This document shows positions 34,475 through 56,892 of a stretch of DNA of 64,000 nucleotides, one piece after another. The notes below the pieces were generated by a model. The model made no database searches, was not told the origin of the DNA, and saw only the letters and a list, made by a program, of their open reading frames with translations. Within the stretch, counting starts at the first letter, position 1. Every line of letters begins with the position of its first letter. The translations under genes and the position numbers were made by a program. Source of the DNA: Aldrovandia affinis. Taxonomy: Eukaryota; Chordata; Actinopteri; Notacanthiformes; Halosauridae. The stretch lies in contig JAINUG010000178.1 in assembly GCA_029706075.1 (NCBI GenBank), forward strand, positions 1,660,130-1,724,129, read 5' to 3'.

Positions 34475-34679
34475 CAGGGGTGGGCAATCTTACCCTGTGT
34501 GGGCCGGTGTGGGTGCAGGCTTTTGTTCCAGCCGAGCAGTAGCTCACCTGATTGGACTAATCAGCTAATCAAAGTCTTCAATCAGGGCTTTGATTAGTGG
34601 AATCAGGTGTGTCACTGTTCAGTTGGAACAAAAGCCTGCACCCACACCGGCCCACACAGGGTAAGATTGCCCACCCCTG
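34475..34679. mobile_element. Near-perfect palindromic hAT-like MITE, 205 bp
   Basis: The ends caggggtgggcaatcttacc and its exact inverse ggtaagattgcccacccctg continue inward as long arms (ggccggtgtgggtgcaggct, cttttgttcca), so most of the element is one inverted repeat. An exact 8-bp target duplication, ggctagtg, flanks it (34467-34474 and 34680-34687). Confidence 0.93.
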
Positions 34680-34687
34680 GGCTAGTG

Positions 34688-37600
34688 TCTTCACACCTGA
34701 CTCCCACGTAAAGGGAGGGTGACAAAATAACAGTATTCCACACACGAGAACCATGATTCGAGTAACCCTGATTTTCAGCAATTACAATTAACACATTTTT
34801 CAACAAATAATTTAGCTAAATAATTTTTTGTATGGGTTTCAGTTACTCACTTTCACTCTATTTTTTTCCCCTAGCAGCCAACCTTCACAAGTCTTAGGTT
34901 TTAGTCTTCATCTGTAACTCATTGCTCCATTGTTCACTAATTAGTAACTGCCTCAGCAACAACATGAGGTCAAAATCCCCTTCTGCGTATTAAAGCACAA
35001 AAGACCTTCTCCGGAGATTGGTTTAAGTTGGTTTAAGTTATGAGTGGGTCCCTTTCAAACCAGCAAGTGGCTGGAGCCAAGCACACGTACCAACAGACCC
35101 CTGAACTACCTAGGTGCACTGTGCAAACACAATCACTTTTTGTTTTAGTCTACAAAACAGCAAAATCATTCAATCATTTCAAGCGCGAGGCCGAATTGCA
35201 TAGAATATCGGTAGAAAATAACGCATGTATGCTGTACTCGCATGTACAGTTAACGCGTTTACTTCCAACCACAAAGGTGTGACTTTGTTTATTAGATTCT
35301 AGACAGCTTCACTCTGTTCGCTCATTCGATAAAACACATGTTATTTAACGTTAACTTAGTCACCAGGTTCTAGTTCTCGGTTTAAACGCCACGCATTTTA
35401 CCGTGAGGCAACTAGACTTCTCACACGTTTACAGCTGACTTGTACATTCAAGATAAGATCAACAGCCAACTAAATATCACGTTAACGAGCACGCTAACGT
35501 ATTTATCTTGTTCGGTTGCTAAAGGGTGGAACTAGTAGCTCGTTAAGTTAGCTAACGTTGGAGAATATGTGAATACTCTAATGTATATTAATGTTTTACA
35601 ATTACGATTATCGAAAAAACCTCTACACCAGTGCAGCTAGCTATAACGTTAAGTTAACTGATGCGCAAAAGACAACCGACCGTATCTATATTCACTCCAC
35701 TTCTCGGTCATATTTTAAATCGGTCCTTACACCCAGATTCTTCGCCGGTATCTGTAGCTATCGCAGAGACATCTAAAGTTAATATCTCCAAAGCTAATGC
35801 TAGCTAACGGAGCTATCTTTACCTCAATTAACGAACTTTACCAACTAGCTGGGGAACAATATTACGACAACCCAGTAATGTAACCAAGCCATCCAGTCCC
35901 GTCAATGTATAATTAGCTAAATTGTAAATCAACATCGAAATTAGACTAGTTAGCTAGCTAAGTAACCAGCTAGCAAGTCGACTTTACAAATACATTTAAA
36001 CAAAGCTAGCCAACTAGCTTAATAGAAAATGTAACTCTTAAATATGTGCTTGAATAACTCACCGAATATGCTAGTTAAAATAGTGGCATTAGAACTTTCG
36101 CTTTCATCCTCACGGAAATGAGTGCATGCCAAGTTAGACGGGTGCAACGTAAATACCAAGCTAGCAATGTATATCTACAGTAATGATCAACGATAGCTTG
36201 CTAGCTAAAAATAACACTCCTTGAAACGTAGCTAGGTAATTGTCGATATTCTTTTTCACAATTGGAATGGGAAAATTACCTAATGAACTGCTGCTACTAC
36301 TAATGTTAGCTACAATAACAACCACATCCTTGCTAACATTGGCTCGTTAGTTGACGTTAGCACACTCAAAACAAGTTTGTTTTGAGCCCGCTAACGTTAG
36401 CTAGCTGCCAAGGCACGGCTAAAAACAGCGCAGCGATCGCACAGGAAACGGAAATATAAATGCATGCAAATGAACCGTTCAAAGGCTTATATCGTATGAT
36501 TTGGCTAGATTTGGAAACATTCCAGTGTTATATACAAATATCGCGGCAATACAGACATGCATCTTTATAATATCGTTTCGATCAAAGCGGGGCGCTAAAA
36601 AAGCCTGTTTAAACCAGGCCTTAAGATTTTAGTTTAAACAAAAAAAACCAAAAAAATATTTTAGGCATTAGCTAAGACACTCTTGTCACAAGCAAGACGT
36701 CTTCGATGTCACTGTAATGTGTGAAAATGCCGTCACGGCGCGAGGGGAAACACATTTTACAGTGTAACCAAAACAACCCAGAAATGTTAAACCTGAACAC
36801 TGGCCTTGCAGACGTTTAAAAGCCCCGGTCTGGGGTTGCAGCGGCAACGGCCCTTCATGCACAACACCTCGGTTTGCTGAACCACTGGAGCGCCAGGCCT
36901 AAACGAGATATCCGCTTACCTTCAGTTGGTATGCGCTGTAGCTATGTGTTTTTCGCTCCGGATAGATTCGGGAAACGTCTATTATAAACAACTGGACCAC
37001 TCGTGCATAGATTTTCAGGATCGTTAACGTAAATTACCGATTTTCCACCCGTGAGTAATTTAGTTTGAATCCTTGCTGCATCTAAATGTAGTTTACCTAC
37101 AACAAAATATAGCAGTAAAGAGCTGCTGGGGGTTTTGGTTCGGTCTTCAGCAGACTCTACTTACAGCACCACTACCGGCACTGCGGGGACATGACAACAA
37201 CCGACTGCTCGACAACAACCTCTGCAACCATATTGGAAATTTAACTTAATATTGTACCAGAGAGCAGGCGTACCATTTAACAGATGGCAAGTTTGGTGAC
37301 ATGTATGCCGCATGATGCTTGTCAGATGTGATGTGCAAGGACAGTCTGCCTGGCGCACCAATACAGCCATCATTGTTGCGTTGAACAGCTAGCGGCGGGT
37401 ACCCTGCGAACTTCATACTTCTGCAGCCTTCACTGACTGGTCGACACTTTTTTTCCCTCGTCTTCTCGTCATTGTGGATTTTTTTTATTCTCTGCACGTA
37501 TATCTGTGTATTGCCAGCTCGTCGTTTATATTTTCGGGGCATTGGGATCAAAGCATTGAACAGAAACCTGCAAAACTTCCCACTTTTGTCAACTACCATA

Positions 37601-38221
37601 ACGCTGCTATAAAGTCACAAACACACCTTAACGCAATACTACAAATATAATCATTATTCACAGGTGCGACCCCACTCGTTGGTTTAAAATTACCAAGTTA
37701 AATTGCTTATTAATTTACAAATATTAAAACATTTTCCATGTTTGTTAGTTGTTTTTTCTATCCCGTGTAACATGCACTAAATTGTTGTCACTGCCCACAG
37801 CTGCAAGCAAGTGTTCCCCATTCACACCCCTTACACAGAGTTCATGAGGCCATTCACAAACACAACTGGGAAGGTACAATATGAAGTCATTAACATGAAA
37901 TCACATATTTTTATTTGGTCATTTATATCTAAATAAGGTGGGACAAACTGTCGGAATCATCAAGTCATCATTTTCCATTTGGTCAACTCAATACATGAAA
38001 TAAAAATATAATAATCTACATACAACATACAATCCTTATTACAAAGCAGCCACTCACATTAAGAAATAGCAAAAATGCAATTCAAGTTTTCAATATTTAC
38101 CATTACTTTGGAGTCATAAATAGAAATAAGCCGCAACGACAATGCGCCATTATCGCTCTTTAAAAAAAGCATTGCATAGTCGTGTTGCAAACATCCTGCG
38201 ATAAGATTATTTGATATATAA
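34688..38221. other. Long AT-rich spacer upstream of ino80d, probably holding its 5' UTR exons
   Basis: No coding exon is recognised. On the minus strand, good donors at about 36058 (actcac, i.e. gtgagt) and 36915 (cttac, i.e. gtaag) might end untranslated exons of ino80d, but I cannot confirm them. From 35500 to 36420 the text is dense in gctagc, gttagc and aacgtt words. A minus-strand frame at 37246-37599 has no recognised domain. Confidence 0.4.
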
Positions 38222-38445
38222 GGCAGGCAGTGTGGTATAATGGTTAGGGAACTGGGCTTGTAACGTTAAGGTTGCAGGTTCAATCCCCAGGTGGGACACT
38301 GCCGTTGTACCCTTGAGCAAGGTACTTAACCTGAATTGCTTCAGTTAATATCCAGCTGTATAAATGGATTGTAAAGAAATGTAAACTGTAAGTCGCTCTG
38401 GATAAGAGTGTCTGCTAAATGCCTGTAATGTAATGTAATGTATTC
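38222..38445 (+). mobile_element. tRNA-derived SINE (family 2), complete
   Basis: Box A tggtataatggttagggaac and box B ggttcaatccc are followed by the body, the tail gtaagtcgctctggataaga and (TGTAA)n. It is nearly identical to the copy at 12950-13192, which suggests a recently active family. Confidence 0.88.
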
Positions 38446-38689
38446 TTATGACGGTTGAACCTCTCCCCATCAGAGCTGGACCCTCAATCCTTAACATGGG
38501 GAGGAGGGAAAAAAAAAAAAGGGCTAAAACGCATGAATTACAGAAATTCATATGGTTGGTCTATACTTGCTGGTGTCTCATTTGGATTACACTGGAAGTT
38601 GGTAAACTGTGTCACACTTGTGTGGACGTACAGGTTAACGTGTCAGTCGCACTGCGGTGCGCGATACGAACAGGCGGCACATCTCACGG

Positions 38690-39297
38690 TGTACAGTGTA
38701 CAGACAGGGCTTTGGCTATCGCTGGGTGTATGTACACAGACAGGGTAATAGGCCTATCGCTGGGTGAAAACGGACAGGATTATTGGCCTATCTGTGGGTC
38801 TATACGGGCACAACTTCAGCGATCTGAATGTATACAGACAGGATAGTAGGCTTACGTTTGGGTGTATACCTTTCTTTCCCAGTGTTACAGGTATGATACG
38901 CAGACGCCTGCAATGATGTCTATTGCTGTATTACTGCACTGATCTTGTGCACTAACTATGATTGTTCTTACCATGTATTAATGCACATCTTGTAAGTCGC
39001 TCTGGATAAGAGCGTCTGCTAAATGCTTAAAATGTAAATGTAAAATGTAATGTATAGGAGCAGGACTTTAGCAATCTCTGAGTGTATACGGACAGGATTA
39101 AAGGCCTATCTGCGGGTCTATACGGGCACAACCGTAGCGATCCAGGTGTATACAGACAGGATAATAGGCTTGCGTTTGGGTGTATAGGAGCAGGACTTTA
39201 GTGGTCTCTGGGTGTATGCGGACAGGATTATAGGCCTATGTGTGCGTGTTTTTTCAGACAAGATCATAGGCCCACCCCTGGGTGCATACGGGACCGG
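38690..39297. repeat. Degenerate minisatellite just past the ndufs1 3' end
   Basis: Imperfect units containing gtgtatacggacaggattat, aggcctatctgtgggtctat and acgggcacaac are repeated over 600 bases. They are interrupted at about 38990-39055 by a SINE family-2 tail. They lie immediately downstream (minus strand) of the ndufs1 stop, so they probably form part of its 3' UTR. Confidence 0.75.
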
Positions 39298-39300
39298 TCT

Positions 39301-49939
<10,639 letters not shown>

Positions 49940-52487
49940 TGACGCTAGGAGGGAAACACAAGACATTGTAATATGTCATATTTAACATTTTATCTTTGGT
50001 TATTTGTTGCAGATATGAAGCTTTGTAAGCATTATTATGTGTTTTCTATTGCGCATGGAATGGGTTACATGGTTTACATGGTTTTCTGGCAAAGTTATTA
50101 TTTGGGCTGCTTTTTATTGAATTTGGGCTGGTTTAAGCTGTGGTTGGGCTGGAAATGACCCATCTGATCTGGCAACCCTAGACACTGTTTATCAGAAAGC
50201 GACGCAACGTTACTGCAGCGTGTGAGATGTTGTCAGATCAACGTTGCGGCCGTTGACTCACATTTACAGTTACAGTTCGACTTCTGGCACTGTCCAGCTC
50301 AATATCTGACATGATACACAACCCACCCAGCCAGAGGACTACAGCTGTTTCCTTCAGCACACACAGCACAGCAGCTACCGTTTGCGTAAAGACGCAACTA
50401 ACAATGGCGAACTATTCGACTAGCTAATTGACAACACGCAGTTATGCAATTTGAAGTGTAACGTTTGGCGAAATGTGTGTAGCCTAGATCTAAAAAACCT
50501 ACTTTCAAATAATATGAATATATTTGAACCGTCCTAGTCTTAACGTTAACTAGCTTGCTCCATCACTCGGGTCGTAGTGTGACGTAGTTACCAACACAGC
50601 GGTTGTCTACGAACAAACCTATACATTTCTTAGCTAGCTTTGCTAACGAGTTGTATAATTGTTGTTGTAAAAGTTGTACTTTTTAACAACGCCTAGCTGG
50701 TTATCTAAATAACTGACAAGCTAACTGTATTAGGTTTGGTTTGATAATTAGCAGCACATAACTTTACAAGCCAACTGTGATCCCCTTTACTCTGTCGCAA
50801 CTATACAAATGCACAACACACATGCACAACTAGTTAGCTGACAGCAAGTCAACAAGCACAGATGAGATGGGACATCACATTAGTTACTTACTAGGTAGCT
50901 CATCTAATGACAGCTAGATGGTACTAGCGGACTTCACAACCTAACACTTTCGCTCATTGACACGTCTATATGACAATTCCAATTCCCAGCTGTATATTTT
51001 ATTTTAGCAAAACAGCCATCACAGTAAAAACAGACCATACCTTGTTATTTGGCTTCCTGAACCAGAACAGCGTCACTGTTGCGCACACAAATAGCGACCT
51101 ATTTCGTATATCTCCGTCCGTTACAACGGAAATGTCCGATTAGCTCATTTAATAGTCGACATTCGTGCTTTTAAATATCTGTCAAATTTGCATTAAATAC
51201 AATTTGGTGACAGATTACAATGAACGTGAATCACCACAAACATCATAAAGAGGTATTTTCTATTTTACAAAACTCACATAATCTAAAAACCTTTCAACAC
51301 ATAACTACACTTCCTGTGCAAACACGAAGGCCAATCAGAGGTTACGTTTTTATGCTATTGATTGTTTTGTTTTATCACAATGTTATATGGTATTATATAT
51401 CCTTCAATATTACATATTTCTTAATATAAGAACGTTATGTTCTTATATTCTTACATTGTTCTTAAAATGTGTGCTTTTAGTCACACATTGTTTGGATTAT
51501 AGATTAATTTAATTGTCATTATAAATACAATTTACATTGTTTACATTTACATGTTAAGCATTAGCAGACGTTCTTATCCAGAGTGACTTACAAGATTAAT
51601 GCATTAATACATGGTATGATAAATCATTGTATACATTATGTTATGTATGATCACATGTATGCATTAAATGCACAATACATGCGTTTTATTTGATCTTTTA
51701 AGGGTTACTGATACATATATGTATCATATAACATATTACAATTATGTTATCAAATCTATTCTAGTATAGATTCATTATCTTTTCTTGATTCCCTGTGTGT
51801 CAGATTTTAATTCAGCGTTCCCACACGTCATGGAAAAACCTTGACAATCATTGAAAATTATTAGAAAAATTGACAATTGATGAAAAAGCTCTATGTCATG
51901 GAAATGTCTGATTCCATGTAACGTTGTATATAAATATTTCTATTTTCTGGTAACGTTACCGCAAAATGTCTGTTCCGCTGCCACCTGCCAAGACTGTTCT
52001 CACACACACACACACACACACACACACAATGAGATGTGTATTTGCACCGGCAACAAAACGTGTTAAGTTATGAAAGTAAAGTCCATTATTGCGTCAGTCG
52101 CAAAAAACCTGTAATTGAAAACCTTACATTTGTCATTGAAATGTCATGGAAAATAGAAAATTGATTTGAGTGGGAACCCTGTTAATGACATATTCTAACA
52201 TGCTTTTGATTCTCCCGTGTAGCTAATATATTATGTAATAATAATTCAGAATTATTGTCCAAACGTTCAAAGTATCTTTTCCTTGAACACAAAAGCATCA
52301 CACACAGTCCAGGTAAATGTGTCAATTTCATACTAATCATCATGAAACTCATACACAACTCCATCAGAACACCGAGGGTTTTGGAACTTTTCTCGTTGCC
52401 GAAGCTTTACAATAACACAGACGTCAACAATATGCATAACTTGAAATGTATTGGCCACTTCGATATACATATATATATATATATATA
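49940..52487. other. Spacer between ndufs1 and eef1b2 (divergent promoters)
   Basis: The two genes point away from each other. On the minus strand a candidate untranslated first exon of ndufs1 lies at about 51041-51090, with donor gtatgg (plus ccatac ending at 51040). The rest has no recognised gene. It contains a reverse SINE tail at 51538-51605 and a MITE at 51813-52181, and is otherwise AT-rich with gttagc-type words. Confidence 0.5.
51813..52181. mobile_element. hAT-like MITE, about 369 bp
   Basis: The ends cagcgttcccacacgtcatg and (inverse) cagggttcccactcaaatc, plus inner words like catggaaaaaccttgacaat and ggaaaatagaaaat, form a partial palindrome. The flanks ttaatt / ttaatg share only part of a target duplication. 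A (CA)n run is present inside. Confidence 0.6.
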
Positions 52488-52717
52488 CAGTGGTGGACGA
52501 AGGACACAAACCCTTTACTTGAGTCAAAGTACAGATACCCTTGATCAAAAGTAAAAAGTCTTACATTTAACCCCATTTGCCTTTGAAATGCAGGGGAGTG
52601 AAAGTAAAAATAAAAGTAAAAATGGAAATACTTAAGTAAGCACAGATACTTGAAAATATACTTAAGTACAGCAATAAGTAAAAGTAAAGTAAATGTACTT
52701 CGTTAGTGTCCACCGCG
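52488..52717. mobile_element. MITE just upstream of the eef1b2 promoter
   Basis: The ends cagtggtggacgaaggacac and (inverse) gcggtggacactaacgaag bound a non-coding body rich in aagtaaaagtaaa and tacttaagta words. A fragment of the same family (aatacttaagtaagcacaga) lies at about 44126-44185. The target duplication is not clear because of the flanking AT run. Confidence 0.6.
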
Positions 52718-52789
52718 GGGGAGCTCCCCCGCCAAGGTCTTGGAGAAGAGAGGAGGGGCTTGTAGTTCGTCACCGGTATAAAGTCTCTG

Positions 52790-52874
52790 ACTCCACCTCC
52801 CATCGTCCCTTGTCCCTTCCTCTCGTCTTCAGAAGTGCGGCGAAGCACGAGGTCTGTTTCACTCACTACTCACA
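52790..52874 (+). promoter_or_regulatory. eef1b2: eef1b2 promoter/5' UTR with TOP-like pyrimidine tract
   Basis: Pyrimidine-rich text (cccttgtcccttcctctcgt near 52806) lies 40-70 bases before the ATG. Family knowledge: translation-factor genes start transcripts in a 5' terminal oligopyrimidine tract that couples translation to mTOR; the exact start here is inferred. Confidence 0.5.
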
Positions 52875-55800
52875 ATGGGCTTCGGAGATCTGAAAACCCC
52901 CAGCGGACTTAAGGTCTTGAATGACTTTTTGGCCGATAAAAGCTATATCGAAGGGTTGGTATTGTGACTTACCGTGATATTTCTGTTCGCCAACCTCTCT
53001 GGTTAAATCCGCTCGTCTGCTGTCTTTTCTGCCGCAAGGAATGCGCGCCGTGGGCGCTCGGGCGATGGATGAAGTTCGGCTAACGCGTTAGCATGTTAGC
53101 CAATAGGCCCTCGTTTTGTGTTGTGCATATACATCTGATGGCTTGTTAGTTTTCAATACGCAGTTTTCTGTAGACCCTTAAGCACGCCGATGTTAAAATA
53201 TCAATGCATTTTCTTGCTTTTTTTTGACGTCGTTAACTTGCGGCCTAACTTGCGGCTAGCAGGACCGTAAGTCTGACGTGTCTCATGTCCTGTTCAATTG
53301 CAACGTTCTCTTCGTCAGCCTAAACTAGCGATCGTACGCTACCCAACGTTGTTTTCCATACCTGTTGCAATGTGATCCTGCCCCGCTTCCATTGAAGATA
53401 TTAATTTAGCTGTATGAATTCATACTGATAACGGCCACCGAGCATTTGGGTTTCGAAAAACGGTCTCAGCCACGAAGTATCTGGCTAATTGACTAATGCC
53501 TCGGTATTACAAATCTTAAACGGTCATTCTGTGTAGGACATTTTGCCCTAACGTTCGTTCCCAGGTAAACGTATGCTTTTTCAGTTATGAGAATTCAACT
53601 GGCTATAGAACACCTTTTTTGTGTGCAATTGATCTTAGTCCCACCCCCATTGCGCTCCGCTGCCCCATTCCCCGTGTCTTCGTGGCAAGCGCGAACTATG
53701 ATTGTTCTTACCATGCACATTTTGTAAGTCGCTCTGCATAAGAGCATCTGCTAAATGCTTAAAATGTAAATATAAGTGCGTTCATCCATTTGCGTTTGTA
53801 CGTGTGGCCCTGGCTATAACTTCCGGCTGTGATTTCATAGAAATATCATTTCTGCATCGCGATGCACGGTTGAGTCCCGACTGAATCCGGGTCATAGTGA
53901 ACGTGTGTGTGTGGGGGGAGGGGCGCTTGTGCTCCTGTCGGTCTCTGCTGCTCACCTCACCTGATCTGGCGGTTTGGCAGGTACGTGCCGTCCCAGGCCG
54001 ACGTTGCTGTGTTCGATGCCCTCTCTGGAGCCCCCGACGTAGACCTGTGCCATGCGCTGCGCTGGTACAACCACATCAAGTCCTACCAGAAGGAGAAGGC
54101 GAGGTTAGTACGGCTTTGCCACTGCGGTGGCTTGTCGTTCCCCCCCTCCAGGGCTGTGTGATGATTCTTTCACCATCTTTCGCCTGACCTACGTGTGATG
54201 CACACCCTTACCTCACTGATCAGCCTAGGCTGTGTTTCAGCCAGGGCTCCTTGAGCTGTGCTGTGCCTCTGACTGGTGCCCTCCCTCCCCTCATTCTCAC
54301 AGCCTTCCCGGGGTGAAGAAGGTCCTGGGCCAGTACGGTCCAGAGGGAGTTGAGGACGCCACCAATGTCGAAGAGTCGAAGGACGATGATGGCGACGACG
54401 ATGATGACATCGACCTGTTCGGTTCTGACGAGGAGGTTAGTGGCAGGGGGGGGGGGGGGGGGTGCCGGGGTGTTTACGGGGGCAGATTCACTGACCTTCA
54501 TTTATGGGCTGGCTGTTTGGTTTTTTTAGTAGCTGTGGTGTGACGTAGGGTTGCCACGGTCCCTGTATTCCAATGCGGCACTGCTGGCAACGCTTCTCGC
54601 ACGGGTCACCTGCTTGCAAATTCTGGTGACGCTCCTTAGATTCTGATGTGTGGGTGAGGGTTTTCCAGGGGTGGGGGGGTGGTCAATGAGTAAGACGCTC
54701 AGTGAAGGTCAGTGAATTATCTTGGTACTGATTTGAGACGGATGGGGGTTGGGAGGGGGAGCTGGTCTACATGATGATTTCTTTCACCATCTTTCGACTG
54801 AATTTCTTTGTGATGGATGCTTATTTGTCTGACCTGCGACCAGCTGTCACTGCTTATGAGCCTGCCCCTGCCCCACCTCACCCGCCCCCAAATCATGACT
54901 TTAATTGTCCCCCCCAGGAGAGCGAGGAGGCCCTGAAGCTCAAGGAGGAGAGGCTTGCCGCCTACAATGCCAAGAAGTCCAAAAGTAGGTTTTAACTGCA
55001 TGTGGTCACCATAGCAGCAGTGGCAACGGGCGATTCCCGTTGTCTGTGGTCGTCCGCTGGTGCAATGATGATCCTTTCACCATCTTTCGGCTGATCTGTG
55101 ATGGACACTTCTTTAATCTGATCGCACCAGAGCTGTGAGGATGGGTGGGATATTGGGTGGGTGCGTGCGTGCTTGCGTGAGTTGTGGAGTCGCGTGACTA
55201 GTCACAATTTTGATGACTTCAGACTTGACCTGCAAGAAATAAAAGTACTTGACTTGGACTTGCATGTCTGTGACCTGGGACTAGACTTGGACTTGAGCTG
55301 GATGACTCGAGAGACTTGTTTTGAATGTGACTTGAGGACTTGACACCTGAAATTTGGGACTCTTGACTTGACCTGACCTGAACATGGTGACTTGGAACTT
55401 ACCTGAGACTTGATCATTACGACGCTGATCTCTTGCGGGAACAATGATTTATCCATACCATGTATTAATGCACATCATGTAAGTCGCTCTGGATAAGAGC
55501 GTCTGCTAAATGCCTGAAATGTCAAATGTCCTGCCTGTTCCCGCCCCGCCCGCAGAGCCCACGCTCATTGCCAAGTCGTCCATCTTGCTGGATGTGAAGC
55601 CGTGGGACGACGAGACGGACATGGCGAAGCTGGAGGAGTGCGTGAGGTCCATCGAGCTGGACGGCCTGCTGTGGGGCGCCTGTAAGTGGAGCCTGTGCGC
55701 CTGTGGTTATAGCTAGGCTGATGCAGGGACTTTTTGGGGGTACAGATTTGAGTATCTTTTTTTTTTTTTTTTTTTTCTCCTGTTTTTCTCCCAATTTAGT

Positions 55801-56680
55801 GGCCCCCACTATACCCTCTATTTATTTCGATTTGCCCTCCCCACATGAGTTTGCCGCTCGTGGGCGAGTCAAGCGATTTCTCCGAGGGCAGCGAACTCCG
55901 CTTCCTTTGAGACGGAATTTGTCCACCCACGTTCTGGAGACAACCATACGAGCTTCACGGCGAACTCGAGACTGCTAACCCCCCTCCTCCCTGGGGCGGA
56001 CAGCCAAATGCCGCCCCCGATCGGGGTTAACGGCCAGGGCTGGTCTGGCAGAGACCGGTTTCGAACCGCGTCCCTCACAGGCAGCGCACTCGTATCAGAC
56101 AAGCCAAGATGTGGTGCATTAGACCGCTACGCTATCCACTGCCACTCGAGTATCATTTCTGATATTGTATAATTATTAATAATTATTATTATTATTTGCA
56201 GCTTTTTATATTTTCAATACCTACATTTAACTTCTATTTCTACATTTTAGAAATCCTTTGCGAATCAGGTGATGCCACCAAAAATGGGTGGAGTCAGATT
56301 TGAACCGATCGGTGTGTTGTGAAGAGCAAATCATTGACTGGTTCAGACGAGTCAGTTAGTTAATTGTAGCTCCACCCATTGTGTCGTCATACCTCATTCT
56401 CCCGTCGCTAGGCGCTGGGCAGAAGACAAGCGTTTAAGTATTGATCCCAATTACTGTCATCAGTTTTGGGTTATCAACATGTGAATGTGATGAGTGGCCC
56501 CTGTAATGTTTGCGCCCACCCCCAGCCAAGCTCGTCCCGGTGGGCTACGGCATCAAGAAGCTGCAGATCGGATGTGTGGTGGAGGACGACAAGGTCGGCA
56601 CAGACCAGCTGGAGGAGCAGATCACCGCCTTCGAGGACTACGTGCAGTCCATGGATGTCGCCGCCTTCAATAAGATCTAA
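52875..56680 (+). CDS. eef1b2: Translation elongation factor eEF1B alpha/beta (GDP/GTP exchange factor of eEF1A)
   Basis: Six coding exons, 52875-52954, 53981-54103, 54303-54435, 54918-54984, 55556-55681 and 56526-56680, join in phase to 684 bases (227 aa; human 225). The start [18 protein letters not shown] follows the TOP-like leader. Residues 1-75 form the GST-C-like domain that binds eEF1G. A strongly acidic linker follows ([14 protein letters not shown], with a CK2-type serine), then the exchange domain (about 140-227: [60 protein letters not shown]). It reloads eEF1A with GTP in the cytoplasm. A polyadenylation signal gcaataaaaag lies at about 56721. Introns 2-4 host snoRNAs, as in other vertebrates. 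Confidence 0.98.
53700..53775 (+). repeat. SINE family-2 tail fragment in eef1b2 intron 1
   Basis: gtaagtcgctctgcataaga followed by gcatctgctaaatgc and (AAATGT)n; no head is present. Confidence 0.75.
54152..54225 (+). ncRNA. snord51: C/D box snoRNA, SNORD51 (U51) type, copy 1 (eef1b2 intron 2)
   Basis: The C box GTGATGA (54158-54164), D' box CTGA (54184-54187), C'-like TGATG (54196-54200) and D box CTGA (54216-54219) are correctly ordered. They are closed by the 5-bp terminal stem ggctg/cagcc. The 14 bases ttcaccatctttcg upstream of D' are complementary to 28S rRNA cgaaagatggtgaa, the known U51 target region; D'+5 places 2'-O-methylation on an A of that site. Confidence 0.9.
54762..54843 (+). 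ncRNA. snord51: C/D box snoRNA, SNORD51 type, copy 2 (eef1b2 intron 3)
   Basis: C box ATGATGA (54771-54777), D' CTGA (54798-54801), C'-like TGATGGA (54811-) and D box CTGA (54829-54832) lie inside a stem ctggtc/gaccag (54762-54767 and 54838-54843). The same guide, ttcaccatctttcg, precedes D'. The rest of the molecule differs from copies 1 and 3, so it is an old duplicate and not a recent one. Confidence 0.9.
55057..55130 (+). ncRNA. snord51: C/D box snoRNA, SNORD51 type, copy 3 (eef1b2 intron 4)
   Basis: C box ATGATGA (55065-55071), D' CTGA (55091-55094), C'-like TGATG (55099-55103) and D box CTGA (55118-55121) are enclosed by a perfect 7-bp terminal stem ctggtgc/gcaccag. The guide ttcaccatctttcgg pairs with one more 28S base than the other copies. 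Confidence 0.92.
55465..55530 (+). repeat. SINE family-2 tail fragment in eef1b2 intron 4
   Basis: gtaagtcgctctggataaga + gcgtctgctaaatgcctg, ending about 25 bases before the exon at 55556, so it supplies sequence close to the acceptor. Confidence 0.75.
55770..56146 (-). mobile_element. tRNA-derived SINE (family 1), minus strand, in eef1b2 intron 5
   Basis: Minus-strand head gtggatagcgtagcggtcta, box B ggttcgaaacc, body ccccgatcgggggcggcatt, and the tail starting ggccactaaattgggagaaa with an A-rich end (the T run at 55757-55776 on plus). Confidence 0.85.
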
Positions 56681-56892
56681 TGAATCCCCACCCCCCAACA
56701 CACACACGCACTGCTGTCACGCAATAAAAAGCACTTGAACGCAAATGTCCTTTGTGTGTTGGTGTTTCTGGTCCGGGCTTCATGTTCTGTGCTGTTTGAG
56801 CCTCTGCTGTGTGTGGAGGCTCAAAGCCTAGCGGAGCTCCCACCGCCGTGAGGCGTAACTCGAACCGTGTCACGTTCAACAATCCACCCACG

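Noticed and set aside
37246..37599. 117-codon minus-strand frame starting near MPRKYKRRAG
   Set aside because: The basic start slightly recalls psq-type transposase N-termini, but no helix-turn-helix pattern continues and no repeat ends are visible.
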